From positions 26,445,501 to 26,509,500 of the forward strand of contig NC_092186.1 in the NCBI RefSeq assembly GCF_043641665.1: a DNA stretch of 64,000 nt, written 5' to 3'. The notes beneath the pieces were generated by a model that was given only the letters and a program-made list of their open reading frames with translations, was not told the origin of the DNA and ran no database searches. This DNA is from Enoplosus armatus (lineage: Eukaryota; Chordata; Actinopteri; Centrarchiformes; Enoplosidae). Position 1 is the stretch's first letter; each line of letters starts with the position of its first letter. This document shows, piece after piece, positions 51,691 through 63,745 of this stretch. The translations under genes and the position numbers were made by a program.

Positions 51691-54465
51691 TTCAGTCAAG
51701 TGCTGCGTGCCAAAATTTGATTGCCCGTGTGTGTATTGAGGGCATGACAGTCACCTTAACTGTGAAGCGACTTCATGTTACATACCTTCTGGGAAAAGTT
51801 TCAAAAATTAAAACAAGCATCTACCTACAAAACGTGGGGCTGCCAGTGGGCAAAGTTACATTTTTAAATTGGAAACCAACCTCTGTTTGTAATCAACACT
51901 ACTTCTGTGGCTACTCTGTTTCTTAATTTCTGAACTAACACGAACAGATGGCACAGTTATTCCAAACAGTTTAAATATGATGATACTGATGAAAGAAACC
52001 TGTAAAATGAAGAGTTTTTACAGTGTCCAGTTCCATTTGCAGCTCTAACGACTCCCTACAGAGGACCTTGTTTTCCTCTTTGTTTCTCGTCACTTACCAC
52101 CCAAATGGTGACCAATAAACTCCACTTTGCCTCTTGGAGTACAACTCGTCCATGTGCAGCGAACCTTAAAAAAGCCGCTTTCATTTTTAACATCTTCCTC
52201 CTGGCAGTACTGTGGCATTCTACATCATGTTGTCAAGCCGGAATCCAAACTACACATAGAGAGCACATTCCACATGAGGAGTGTTTCAGCGGGATTATTG
52301 TATGTCAACTATGAGACATCCCAGGTTGAACAAAGCACAGCAGGCGTGCCAGACACAGAAGTTTTAGCAAATATAAATTTTCTTGACGCGAAGATCACCC
52401 AGAGAGGGAAAACACATGCCTTGTATTGTGTATTAAATCTAAAAATATAAGCACAGAGACATCCTTGCTATCAAGTCAAAGTATTATCCTTCCAAATATT
52501 AATCCGTAAGCTGCATAAAGCTGTGTTGTACTTGTGTGTGTTGATGCTGTGTGCATATTCACTTCCATCTTGTATATATTTGCTTTCATGACTAGCAGAA
52601 ATAAAAAAGAAATGACTTGGTGGCGATAAAAGTATTTAAGTAAATTTGCAAAGAAATGATCAACGCTAACAGGCACTAAAAGTAGTCTAACTATCAATCA
52701 AACCGTGAATCTGTGAAGTTGTGGACAACATGTGCGCGCTGTTTATTTTTTTGGCCTATATTTCTTTACATTGTGTTCAAATTGCACCGTGAAAACTCAT
52801 GCAGCTCATGCAACAGCTCCTGTTTGCACTCATTGTTGATGCTGTAGAAAATGTCTGGACATGATGATACGAGGAAAGATCTGAAAAAAGGTGCTTTTGT
52901 ATGATTTCTGAACAGACCTATGGACATTTATCCTCAATAGACGTTATGAGTCCAAGAAAAAAACTGGAGGAAACAGCAGTGAGTTCAACACAGATGTCAG
53001 TACACACCAACTCTGTTGGTTTTTACATGCCTACGTGATGTTTTTCTTTAACATTGTCATTCATATTATCTACTGTTGTGGTTGGATTAAAGTCTCTTAA
53101 ACTCCAGACAGTCTGTGGATTGGTTCTAATCATGTGGGATGTCTAGCCTGTCTGTGTGGAGACTTTAGTGCACAACCACGCATTCTGGTGATCCTTTGGT
53201 CCTCTTACACAGCATGTCAGTCAGCAGCAGTTATTTAATAGCAGCACCTGGCAAACATTGCCCATCCACAACACAGCTGTGGTTTGGTGTGCCTCCACCT
53301 TACTCCAGACCTTTGACCCATAACCCTTGACCCTGACCTTTACCTGTTCCCTCTGCTGTGCCTCTTGTTTCCCTTCGTGACGGTGGATGATCACCTGTTT
53401 CCTGCAGAGAGTCAGAAGGCCAGTAGTCCCCCCCATCCTGTGGGCTTGAGGGAGGCTGCATGGATACACACAAACAGACACACATACAACCGCACAGAAA
53501 CACATGATGATGGGATGACAGGGCCTCGTCAGGCACAGTGAAAGTGAAACAGGATGAGTGTTCCAGCACATTGCTGCTGGTGGTCAAGGGTGAAGGAAGA
53601 AATGATGTGAATGCTTGAGCGTGATAGTTTATTCTCGACCTTGTGTGAACTCATGGTCCACTTTACAGCTTGTTCCAGAGCTTTCAACCGTCTTCATTAG
53701 CGAATTAAGTTGCTGGCTCAGTTGTTATCATGTGACCTAACTATGGAACCCACCCCACTGATTTTACATGTCACTTTACTACTCACTACTCAGTTGCATT
53801 GCTGTCAGCTGAGCTTCCTTAAATAAATAAAGGTTTAAAAAAGATCCAGTGTTTTTGGAGCTTTTTGGGTCAGTTTTGACCATTCTTTTGTCTCTTGTGA
53901 GTCCCCCAACTCCCCCTCACTAAATCACTGGCACCGATTTAGCCAAACTTATTTGGAAGAAAATGAAATAATGGTCAAAAGTGGTCTCAATAATGGATAA
54001 ACTGGAGGTCTGTTTCCAACCTGCCTGATCATCTGCCTGAATGAAACAAACCGGGTCCTCTCACAACAAGCCTGCTCATGTATTTTGACCTGACTTTGTT
54101 GTAGTCTTTGATGTCACCATGTTCCCAGATCTGAGCAGTTAATATGGTGAATGGTCAACTCTTGGACATGTCTCTGGCTGCAATGAAGCATAGCATTAGC
54201 TCAGGCAGACCACTGGAGTCTGTATTGCAATGATTGGCTCATTCACAACTGTGTGGCTCATAACATCCAATCATATTCACGCAGGTGTGCAATGCAGACA
54301 TTATAACCTTACACATCACTGTTACTCTGACGATCACGCCCATGCCAACTCTGTTTGCAGGTCCCTCCCCCACCCCAACCTCCTCTTTATGTGGCATTTC
54401 GTATTGTTGATTTAACTAAGATTTAATGTTTTTGTATGTGATTGTTGGGAGATGGACTCAGAAAA
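51691..54465. other. Non-coding stretch, no gene seen
   Basis: Ordinary composition. The frames at 51717-51926, 52105-52450, 53221-53587 and 54230-54415 have no domain and overlap other frames. AAATAAATAAAGGTTTAAAA at 53821 resembles a retroposon tail, but nothing upstream supports it. Confidence 0.45.
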
Positions 54466-54577
54466 GTCCTAGTTTTTTTTTGTTTTTATATAGTGTTGGG
54501 GAGGGGTCATGCTCAGTATGGCTCTAGTGGGCACATCGAGCCATGATTTCCGGCCCGTCCAAAAAAAAACACAATAA
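54466..54577 (+). repeat. Dispersed repeat family E, copy 1
   Basis: Shares GTTTTTATATAGTGTTGGGG, AGGGGTCATGCTCAGTATGG and GAGCCATGATTTCCGGCCCG with 56521-56612, same orientation, 2 kb apart. Non-coding. Confidence 0.7.
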
Positions 54578-56236
54578 AGGTGAAAAACAGTCTAATTAAT
54601 TACCTTTTTTCCCCCTCTAAACCTTAAAGGAATTCAACAGTAACATAAATAGTACGTGTTTAACCATTTGCTATCAATTACTTGACTATGAGTTCCAAGT
54701 TTCTTGATGGAACTGATAGACATTATGGACAAAACTACAAATCAAGACCCAAATATAATAACCGCCTTTAAAATAACCTTTTTTTCCCTCTAATGGAATG
54801 CAGCAGTGATTGCCTTTGACATACACCGTACATGTTTTCATGTGTCAGTGTTTCCGCTGCCACTGAATCTTTAGACTGCGTCACAACACAACGAACTGCT
54901 GGACCACACCAATGATTTTGTTAGCTTTAATGGAGAGGTTTTTTTATTATATTGGTTAAAATGCTGTTCAAAAGTCTTTCCATCCATTTAAGAGAGACTT
55001 AATGACTCTGTTGTGTGGGCTGCAGTATGAGAGAGTCTCTTCTGTTTGTTGGCGGACCTGTAATGGCACAGGCAGGACGTCCTCTGGACACTGAGCCAAG
55101 AGGACAGCGTCACGCCTGAAGGGTGTTAACCACTGCTGCTCATCACTTCAGCTGAGGCACTAAGTGATTTCACTGGCCGTTCCCTGTTAAGCCATCATCA
55201 TTTCATCATCTTCATTGCCGTCATTCCTGTCATCATTCCTGAGGGAGAACCGTCAAATCAACTCCACATGGCTACCACACTGTAAACTGATTGCACGTAT
55301 CCACTCACACACACACAATTCTCCTGCCCAGCGTGTGCTCTTGAAGACATACTGAAAGGACTTTTTAAGTTTAAAAAAGTATTCATGTTTTCACTGTTGC
55401 CAGGGGGAACGAGGCCTAAACACAGAGAGAGGAGTTTGACACGCAGTTAATCTCTCTCCCGAGCTCACATCCTCTCTCGGCAACATTCATAACGTGCATA
55501 AACTCAGCCGTACATTCTACACATACACCAGTGCATAACATGAGCCAGGCCGGGCGCCCTCTAGGCTTCTCCGATCCCTGGAGAGTCGCAGGCGTGTCCA
55601 AGGAGGCTTTTCCAGCAGAACTCTGGGTATTTTCCAGCGCTGGCCTCCTCTCCATTAGCCTGGCTGGCCTACAAAGAGGCCCTGGCAGTAAATCCACTGC
55701 TCAGCTTGTTATGGCGCAACAGCTCTGACAAGGAAGAAATGTCACAGGGCCTTGCTGCCAGACCACAGCTAACGGCTGGCTAAAGACGTGAACAAGAGCC
55801 AAGAGGGGATTCCTGCAACACACACGTCACCACAGCGGGGGGGGGCTCAGGTTTGAATATGTCACTGTGGGTCATTATGGATCCAAGCCAGGGCAGAGCA
55901 TTTTCCCATGTGGATACTTTTGTGTGTGTGTGTGAGTTTGTGTGTCCATGTTTATGTCAAAGCTTTTTTGATGCTGGAATATTATTTTCTGTGTGTGTGT
56001 GTTTGTGTGTGTTTGTGTGTTCTTCACCATCCTCCCTTGCAGATACAGACAACCAATCTGCAAAAAAAAACGCTTTGGGAGGAGGTTTGTGCCCTCAGCT
56101 ATAACTGCTTTGAATAGCCTGGGAACACTGTAACAGGCTTGTGTTGTTGTAATGTTCTTGTTTGTTTATACCTTTGTTATTTTTATATACAGACTGTGAA
56201 AACAAGAATGAATCTGAATCAGTCCATGTGCATGCA

Positions 56237-56240
<4 letters not shown>
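54578..56240. other. Non-coding stretch with a repeat-free GC-richer block
   Basis: Bases 55440-55760 are free of simple repeats, GC-richer and partly open on both strands. I see no protein family, so a conserved non-coding element is the better guess. (TG)n runs lie at 55921-55936 and 55990-56020. No gene is confirmed. Confidence 0.4.

Positions 56241-56268
<28 letters not shown>
56241..56268. repeat. (TG)14 microsatellite
   Basis: Perfect TG tract. Confidence 0.93.
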
Positions 56269-56272
<4 letters not shown>

Positions 56273-56520
56273 GAGGGACTCAACCAATCAATGATTGATT
56301 TAGTGTCTGGTCATTTGCATGGCCGACTCCCTAATGGGAATGAGGGTATTTGTATTTTTGGCCATCATTTCATCAGTAATAGTAACATTGTTCTGTTAGT
56401 TTAGCTGAGGTAACAGATAGAGTTGATGGTTGACAATATTTTGAGTTTATAATGCGTGCATCCCCTGAGCCAAAGAAGCGGCAGACTCTCGTACAGCAAG
56501 CTAACCCAATAGTGCAAAGT
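56269..56520. other. Short non-coding stretch
   Basis: Nothing recognised. Confidence 0.4.
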
Positions 56521-56612
56521 TCTAGTTTTTATATAGTGTTAGGGGAGGGGTCATGCTCAGTATGGCTCCAGTGCATCATCAAGCCATGATTTCAGGCCCG
56601 CCCAAAAGAATC
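56521..56612 (+). repeat. Dispersed repeat family E, copy 2
   Basis: See 54466-54577. This copy has AGCCATGATTTCAGGCCCGC and lacks the T-run expansion of copy 1. Confidence 0.7.
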
Positions 56613-56904
56613 CTGAACACAAAAAGAAATTATTTTTTAACATGCATATGTTTGGACTGCCTTCCTTGGTTTTGACCTTTGCCTGCCTCACCATCCTGTA
56701 AGCCTTTGTACCTCTTTTTGTTAATATAATTACTAAACTGCATCAGCTCTAGCATCAGGTGTCTGCATTTGGGTCCTATCTCGTTTTTCTGTTACCCTAC
56801 TAGCACCAGCTGTGACAGAATTTCCTTTACAGAGCCTTTAAAGGGAAATTACGGTATTTTTAAGCCTAAAAATACCCTTTTTTATAAAAGAATTAGCTTT
56901 ATCT
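56613..56904. other. Short non-coding stretch
   Basis: The plus frame at 56769-57101 crosses into the hAT fragment and is spurious. Confidence 0.4.
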
Positions 56905-57022
56905 TCACAATATTAAAATGCTACTTAGATGTTAATGCATCAGTAACAATATTCCAACATATTCTAAATATAACTCTCTGGATGGTGTCATTTTGCATAA
57001 TGAGTACTTTTACTCTTAATAC
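56905..57022 (+). mobile_element. hAT-type miniature element, internal fragment (family C)
   Basis: TGCTACTTAGATGTTAATGC, ATCAGTAACAATATTCCAAC and TTTTGCATAATGAGTACTTT correspond, from memory, to the interior of the element whose other end is at 15079-15240. No terminus is present. Confidence 0.5.
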
Positions 57023-58672
57023 GAGTGGCGTGCTGCAGATGAGCACACAGAGCAAAGCATTTTGGTTTAGTTTCTGCCTGCATGCAGGGCTGTTGACATA
57101 AGAGGGGGACCGGAGCAGACCTGACCACGCTGGGCCGGAAGAGTGAGGACGACTCTGCAGGGGAACAAGTGAAGCAACAGTGGAAAGTTAGTTAGTTGAG
57201 CTCACCAGGGTTCCAGTAAGGCCTGCATCCTTTTCTTGTTGATTGACAACTAAGGAATTTCATCGTACGTGTTGCCTGTAAGTATCTGGTGCAGCTTTTT
57301 AGCAGTACTGCCATGTGTCGTGACATTAAGTGAAATATCGCAATACCTATGAGATACACACGAGAGATGTAGATAAAGGGAAAGACCTATAATAAACCTG
57401 CATACCTCATAACACTAGGTTCGTGTCCGCCCTTTTTAAAGCTGAAAACATCTAGGACCTCCTCCTCTTTGTCCACCAATTATTCTGGTTTCACGTACGG
57501 CTCCTCAGTCCATCCCTGTTTTCTATAACTGGTCTTCTCTTATCACAGTCACTGATTTCACTGATGTGCCATCAGCCTTGGTCTAATGAAACTTTCATGC
57601 TGGAATCAATGTGATATTTTTTTCACAGTGATTATTGACTAAAGCATGCTTCCAGTAGTCCATTATAGCAGTCCTGGGACCAGCTTCAGGTTGTGATGTC
57701 ACAACTATACAGTCACAGCACTCAGCCATGCCCTCAGCAGGTCATCTGCTCCAGGCACAGCACGCCCACCACGTACAGGGACGCTCATCCACCCGCTCAG
57801 TCTGTCTAAGTTATTGGACCGCTCTGCTCAGAACTTCTCTTCAGGTTTTTGGAGGTTGTTCAGTGGGTCAAAAATTGCTTGTTTCAGACAGGGTGAACTG
57901 AGGGGCTGCAGAAAGAGCCAGTAGAAGATAAATAAGGATTTTTTTTGAACTGTGAATCATGCAAAGCTGCTCTAGTGGAGTCCCAGAATATAAATATAGA
58001 GCTGAAATTAGCATCATATGGGACCTTTAAACGAGCCTGCATGAATCACCAGTGTTCAAGTGCTGTACCATTTTTTGTGTAAATGAAGGCGTGTTTACAC
58101 AAAGTTGGTCATATCAAAAAGTAAAAAAAATCAGTCGGTCCAACATGAAGGGTGGCTAAAATGTTTGATGAACGATTTATGCCCAATCCCTTCAACACAC
58201 TGACTGCGCAAAACAACACTAATGTGCCTTGAATCCTTGAACCAACCTGTGTATTATTTGACTGCAGTAACAAAAACATTCTTTCAGGGATTGCGGGAGT
58301 CTTTCCTTCTCTGAATACCTTAAATTCTGTTTATGCAGCATGGCATAACATAGAAAATGATTGCTCAAACAAATCTATGTTCAACAACAACCAATGTTAT
58401 GTCCACCTTCAGCTGTTAGAAGGCTGTCTCAAAAGCTCTGAATAGACTTCTATGATGCAGTATGATTACATGCTCAAACAGTTTGAAATACAAGATCAAC
58501 TTCGGATACAACTTGCGAAACTACTGAAGCTTGAAGCTGAATGGTTTTATCTGCTCTGCTAAAATATATATTCACACTGCTGACTGTAGTCGAGCATTGG
58601 GACGGACAAGCTTGTTTCTTTCTGCTTCTTGCTCTTGCCGTATGTCTGCTGCTTTAGCGCCCCGGGTTAAAG
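57023..58672. other. Non-coding stretch, no gene seen
   Basis: No domain-bearing frame and no tandem repeats. Confidence 0.5.
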
Positions 58673-58921
58673 TAAATGGTATGTGATCTCACTTATATAA
58701 TGCTTTTCAACCTTCACGGTTCCCAAAGCGCTGAGCTAAGTCTCAGTCATCCATTCACACATTCACACACCGATGGCGACCGAGTTGCCATGCAAGGGTT
58801 CGTTGTCTTGCTCAAGGACACTTCGACATGTCAGGGGCAGCCGGGGATCGAACCCCCAACCCGCTCTAACCAGCTTTACTGCCCGTGCGACAGTGCTAAC
58901 CACTGCGTCACCATGCTGCCC
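58673..58921 (-). mobile_element. tRNA-derived SINE (family S)
   Basis: Minus strand: box A-like TGACGCAGTGGTTAGC (58893-58910), box B GGGGTTCGATCCCC (58843-58856), a body shortened by about 30 bp relative to 36915 (between GCCATGCAAGG and TTGTCTTGCTC), and the 3' end terminating AGTGAGATCACATACCATTT. Otherwise it is very similar to 36915-37184. Confidence 0.85.
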
Positions 58922-59497
58922 TCTCACAAGTCTTGCATGACAACTATGACTTGTCAACAACAGCTACCCACAGTGCCCCCAGCTGCATAACTGCTGTAGA
59001 TGCACTGCCAGTGCTTAATTACTGCACCGTGATAAAACCACAGATGAGCGATAAGCCTACAATGATGCACAGGGTCGACTGGTGGTTTTGATATATTCTG
59101 TGAAACCCCGACTGTGCACTGTAGTAAATTTATGCAGAGGAATTTGATGTGAGACATATTTCAGAGAGGGTTTGAACCCCAAACCCATCCCCCTGGCTGC
59201 TTGTTAGTAGGATTAGTTCATTGTTGGTTTGGCTCTGCACATGGGATTTGTTGACAATGAGAACAATATCGAATAAGTCACCAGACTTACATATGTTTAT
59301 ACATCTACTTTTTCGTCTACTTGTTTGACTCCTGTTTCTTGTTGCTCTCAGTGTGCTCAAATTCCTTGTATGCATAAACATACTTGAAAAGGCTGACTCA
59401 GATTCAGATTCTGACGTTAGGTAAATATACACACATGCATACATATTGTGAAAACGTAAAGTCTTTAACTAAAAGTCATCCAATTTAGCTTTATCTG
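58922..59497. other. Non-coding stretch, nothing recognised
   Basis: CAGATTCAGATTCTGA near 59400 may be a LINE-tail remnant. Confidence 0.4.
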
Positions 59498-59520
59498 TGT
59501 GTGTGTGTGTGTGTGTGTGT
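59498..59520. repeat. (TG)n microsatellite
   Basis: About eleven perfect TG units. Confidence 0.92.
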
Positions 59521-61931
59521 AAAGGTAAATCTGTTGGGAGGAAAGCTGTGGAATGAAATATACTGCACTCTTAAATTGCATGTGAGTGAACACATTCATG
59601 GTATCATGAACACACACAGACAGATGGTGACATTGATCCAGTGGGGTTCCCCAGTCCAGAGCAACTCTCTGATGATTTCCACGTGTCTGGCAGTCCAGGT
59701 CGTGTGGGTAATGCCCCCCTTCTCTCCTGCTATGACATTCACTCATGATTAATCAACATTTTATTCTAACTCTGGCCTTTTTTTTTAGTTTTTGCTGCCT
59801 CTTCACTTTTCCATTCATCTGGCAGTCTGTTTCTTTCTCTCATCATGTCATAGTCACTATAGGTGATTACAGCATTCTGAATTACTCTGATGGCATAAGA
59901 AAAAAACGAGACAATCCTGATTAAGTAAGTGATTGATTCATTTTTTTATGGATTATCAGACACAGAAAAAACTAAAATGTTAATGTCAACATGTTGAAGT
60001 GAAAACACATGGTCCCAAGATGCTAGAAGACTAAAGAAACACAAGACATTCACCATAAAACACTAAACAACACAATCCTGAAATCCAAAAGCACATCATC
60101 ACAGTTAAAGAAATTCAAAATAAACTCCCACATCAAAAACAAGAACAGCTAAAGTAACTATCATTGCAAATTTCATAATAAACCTGTCCTGTTCCATAAA
60201 ACCCTAACCTGATTTCTATAAGCCCCTTTCATATTTAAAAACTTGATGTGTAATGGAAGACTGTTCCACAGCATGGCACCAGTGTAAAAGAAGGAACTTC
60301 TGGCTGCATTATAGATCCTTTTAGTGCAGACGTCATGACTATGTCACAGTGTTAGCTGGAGGCAAACACGAATCAGAGTAGTAGGCTACATAACCTCCAG
60401 AAAACATCATCTTACTGTGTTGTTGGGTCCCAGAATCGAAGGAGTAATGGCTCCAAATTGAAATTTGATCACATGCGTGCTGCCATTGCCAGTCAAAACA
60501 ATCAAAGACGAAATAAGACAAAAGGATTGGACTGGGGCGTTCATCAAAAACGCTCGTGTTTGTAGCTCACACTTCATATCAAGTTAGGCTAAATAAAGTC
60601 TGTTGTAGGTATGGATAACGTTATGTGTCTAAAGGTTTGTCATGCCCACCTAATCATAAATTGGGGAACTCTGAGGAATAGGTGATTTCTCTCGTTGTGC
60701 TAACTCTTTTAGCGCATTTGTTAACTTTGTTAGCTACTTGTGTGGCCAGAGACATAGGACAGGACATAGTTATAGGCATCTAAAGACTTATACGTCCTCA
60801 GTTTCTTTTTACTATACACGCTTGGTTTATACACGCTCCACCGGAGGTAATCCTGTCAGATCTGGCCGCATTGGTTCATGGTAACTTGATGTGACCTTAC
60901 ATATTCAGAGAAACTCGTATTTTCCTCAGCCATTGTTAGAAAACAAGCCAACAAAACTTGCTAGCTAGCATTAGCTAACGTGTTCAGGGAATTACCTAAG
61001 CTCCGCCCACAAAAAAAGTCATAATATTTACAAACTCAAAAGGGGTCTATTCGCTGGAGGTACTTTACACAAACGCACACTGGCACTGGTATTATAAATG
61101 TGCTAAGTATGGACCATTGTTGTCTGATTAAAATCTGGTTAAATGGACGTCCCAAACCTAACATAACTAAATAAACAAACAAAAAAAAAAAATAACGATG
61201 CATGAACTCCTAATTGCAACACCTATTTTCATTCCTTTATGACCTCTATGAAAGACTTGTACCAGGTGAGGAAACGGGACATGTGAGGTAGTTTCACCAT
61301 CTCTTCCAGTCACAGGGTGGTTTACAGTCCATCCCAGGATGGTGTCACTTTTCCTTTCCTTTACTTTTTACTCTCCATTCCTCAACCCCCATAAAGGAAT
61401 TATTTTCCTAATGGAGGTGGAAAGTTTATGGCCATCAGCCACATGATCAGATGCCCCCCTTGGACTTAATGAAGGGCTGGATGTCTGGACATATCTACAG
61501 AAGATGGCCAGGGATAGAATCAGCAAAGACTCTTTCCCAGGTGTACTGCAAGAGAGGACATAAGGTGTGATGTGGATGAGATCTTGTGGCCAAATGCAGA
61601 GGACAGGGTTGAGTAGCACTATTGCATTTCTATCTGTAGTGAGTATGTATAGTGAATATGTATAGTTTTGTGTTGTATTACTGGAATTAGTTTAGTTTCA
61701 TTTTGTGCTCTTGGAATTGCTCTTTTTACATTGCCTGTATTCGTTTTAACTATTAAAAATATTAAAATGATACCAATCTACATAATGAATGAGGTTTTCA
61801 TAGTTTTAAAAACCCTTCTCAGAAAGAATGCATTGAAGGGAGAAAGTTCACAACACAGATCCTAGTTATTCATGTTTTGGAACTGGACCATGATGGCTGT
61901 TTTAGCAATCGCTGCACTCATGCACCACATC
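59521..61931. other. Non-coding stretch, no gene seen
   Basis: T run at 59780-59789 and A run at 61180-61192. Bases 60230-60310 (GACTGTTCCACAGCATGGCA) recall a fish repeat, but no second copy is in the window. CTAGCTAGCATTAGCTAACG at 60961 belongs to the GCTAAC-rich repeat type. Confidence 0.45.
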
Positions 61932-61940
61932 CTCTCTCTT

Positions 61941-61992
<52 letters not shown>
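61932..61992. repeat. (TC)n(AC)n compound microsatellite
   Basis: CT-rich run passing directly into about eighteen AC units. It explains the Ser/Leu- and His/Thr-rich frames at 61872-62239. Confidence 0.93.
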
Positions 61993-61995
<3 letters not shown>

Positions 61996-62153
61996 GTGGG
62001 TGCTCAGTTACTTTCCTATTACTCCCAGTGTTTGGCTTGGTGTCCAGCAGAGATTCAACAGCCATGATATTTATTATTGCTCTGTGTGTCTGTGTGCTCT
62101 CAGGGCTCTCGTCCAGCTCTGTTCTGTTAAAGAATCTCATTTGTCTCTGGCAG
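61993..62153. other. Short stretch upstream of candidate exon
   Basis: Contains TTTGTCTCTGGCAG immediately before 62154. Confidence 0.35.
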
Positions 62154-62200
62154 GGATAGATCATCCACAGGGCCCAGAGCCTCGGGAGCACCATGAAAAG
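62154..62200 (+). other. Candidate 47-nt exon
   Basis: The segment is preceded by an acceptor-like TTTGTCTCTGGCAG and followed by GTAACA. One frame is open through it and beyond (IDHPQGPEPREHHEK). It is GC-richer than its surroundings. Its length is not a multiple of three, so it would change phase. I do not recognise the peptide. It lies on the same strand as the candidate at 46805, which is the only link between them. Confidence 0.2.
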
Positions 62201-62916
62201 GTAACAACAGATTTCTCATTAGCAGACTCCAGATGCTGAGGAGCATTTCTCAGATTCACTGTGGCCGCTGAGTGGTGGCTAGATGAGAACTGTTTGTTGA
62301 TGTTGTCTTTATTTTTCCACTAATTTGTCTGAACTTTAGTTTTTTTTCATCACAGTACCAAGTGGAGTGGGGTAATGTTAAGATTATTTTTGGTTCCACT
62401 TCGGACTTCTTGTCGTATTATTTGAGAAGGAGAAGAACAAAGTACAAAGCACCTTCAGTTTCAGTTGTAAATCCAAAATACACCACCAAAAATGTGTTTT
62501 CAGGGAACATTCTGAGATTCTGAAGCATGTTTCTCCACAAATTCTCAGACCATCAGATTCCTATTCAAAAGTCAGTTTCTTCTTACAAAACACTACTGCC
62601 AAGTGCATTTTTTTTTCAGCCCTAGATTTGCTACAACTACTAGCTGACACTTAAGAGCTGTAACAGTTTTCTTGAGACTAATAACTTATTGGACAACTTT
62701 CAGGAAGGACAGTTTATTAACTCAGATAAACGTACAACTAATTTGTATTGACTTTATCTTACGACAAATAACATTTGCATAACAGTTGACAGAAACAGCT
62801 TTAAGAAATATTGAGTTAATTACTTATCTTGAGTGATGATACTCTGTTTCGGGAACTCCCATGGGTGTTTCAGACGCCTACAATCAAAGTTAAAGCACTC
62901 AGCAGTTACTTTAACA
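62201..62916. other. Non-coding stretch, nothing recognised
   Basis: T-rich runs near 62340 and 62608. No gene. Confidence 0.45.
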
Positions 62917-63058
62917 GCTCCTTAAAGTTGCTCCAAACGATATTTTTATATGAACCGTGGACCAAATGAATATGTGTAATCTGAATGGTATCGCTTATAG
63001 TGACAAACCCACAGAGAATTATTACCAACTCTGCTGTTACCCTACACTCTACTAGTTT
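62917..63058 (+). repeat. Dispersed repeat family B, 5' fragment
   Basis: AATGGTATCGCTTATAGTGA and CAAACCCACAGAGAATTATT correspond to the 5' half of the copy at 11041. The 3' half is absent. Confidence 0.6.
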
Positions 63059-63164
63059 TTTCAACATCTTTCATCTTAATCTGGCAGTCCAGACAGATTA
63101 AAATGCAAAAGTTCTTCTAAATGATTGCACATGCTGTAATACTTTTCATTTTTTCCTCAGGTTC

Positions 63165-63745
63165 CTGTGAATCATGGCCCTGGTACACCTGGCTGCTGCC
63201 GCCATGGGCCCGCTTGACTCTCATCACTATAGTTATTATGTTTAGTCGTAGTTCTGTTACTATTAAAGCTGTTATTGCTGTTATTAATCTCAGCTATTAT
63301 TATTATTATTATTATTATAGCTGCTATGGCTACGACTAGTGCTGCCATACATCTCTGCCTGTCTGCTTGTCTGCCTGTCTGTGTCTCTACGTCTGTCTCT
63401 CTCTCTGTCTCTTTCTGTCTGTCTATCTGGCTCTCCCCCTCCCTCTTTCTCCCTCCCTCTCTATGTCTCTCTCTCTCTCTCTCTCTCTCTGTCTCCAACC
63501 CAACTGGTCAAAGAAGATGACCTTCCCCCACCTAGAGTGTGGTTCTGTTCGAGGTTTCTGCCTCTTAAAAGGAAGTTTTTCCTTGCCACTGTCGCCAAAG
63601 TGCTTGCTCATGGTGGGAACTGTTGGGTTTCTGTAATAACATTATGAAGAGTCGGTCTAGACCTGCTCTATTTGTAAAGTGTCATGAGATGACTTTTGTT
63701 GTGATTTGGCGCTATATAAATAAAATTGAATTGAATTGAGTTGAA
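63165..63745 (+). mobile_element. LINE family A 3' end, well preserved
   Basis: It begins near GTTCCTGTGAATCATGGCCC in the end of ORF2. It then runs through (ATT)n at 63294-63320, (CTGT)n and (CT)n at 63360-63492, CCTCTTAAAAGGAAGTTTTT, GCTCATGGTGGGAACTGTTG and the TATAAATAAAATTGAATTGA tail. Over the last 200 bp it differs from the copy at 38420-38676 at only a few positions. The frames at 63172-63647 are readings of the CT tract. Confidence 0.88.
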
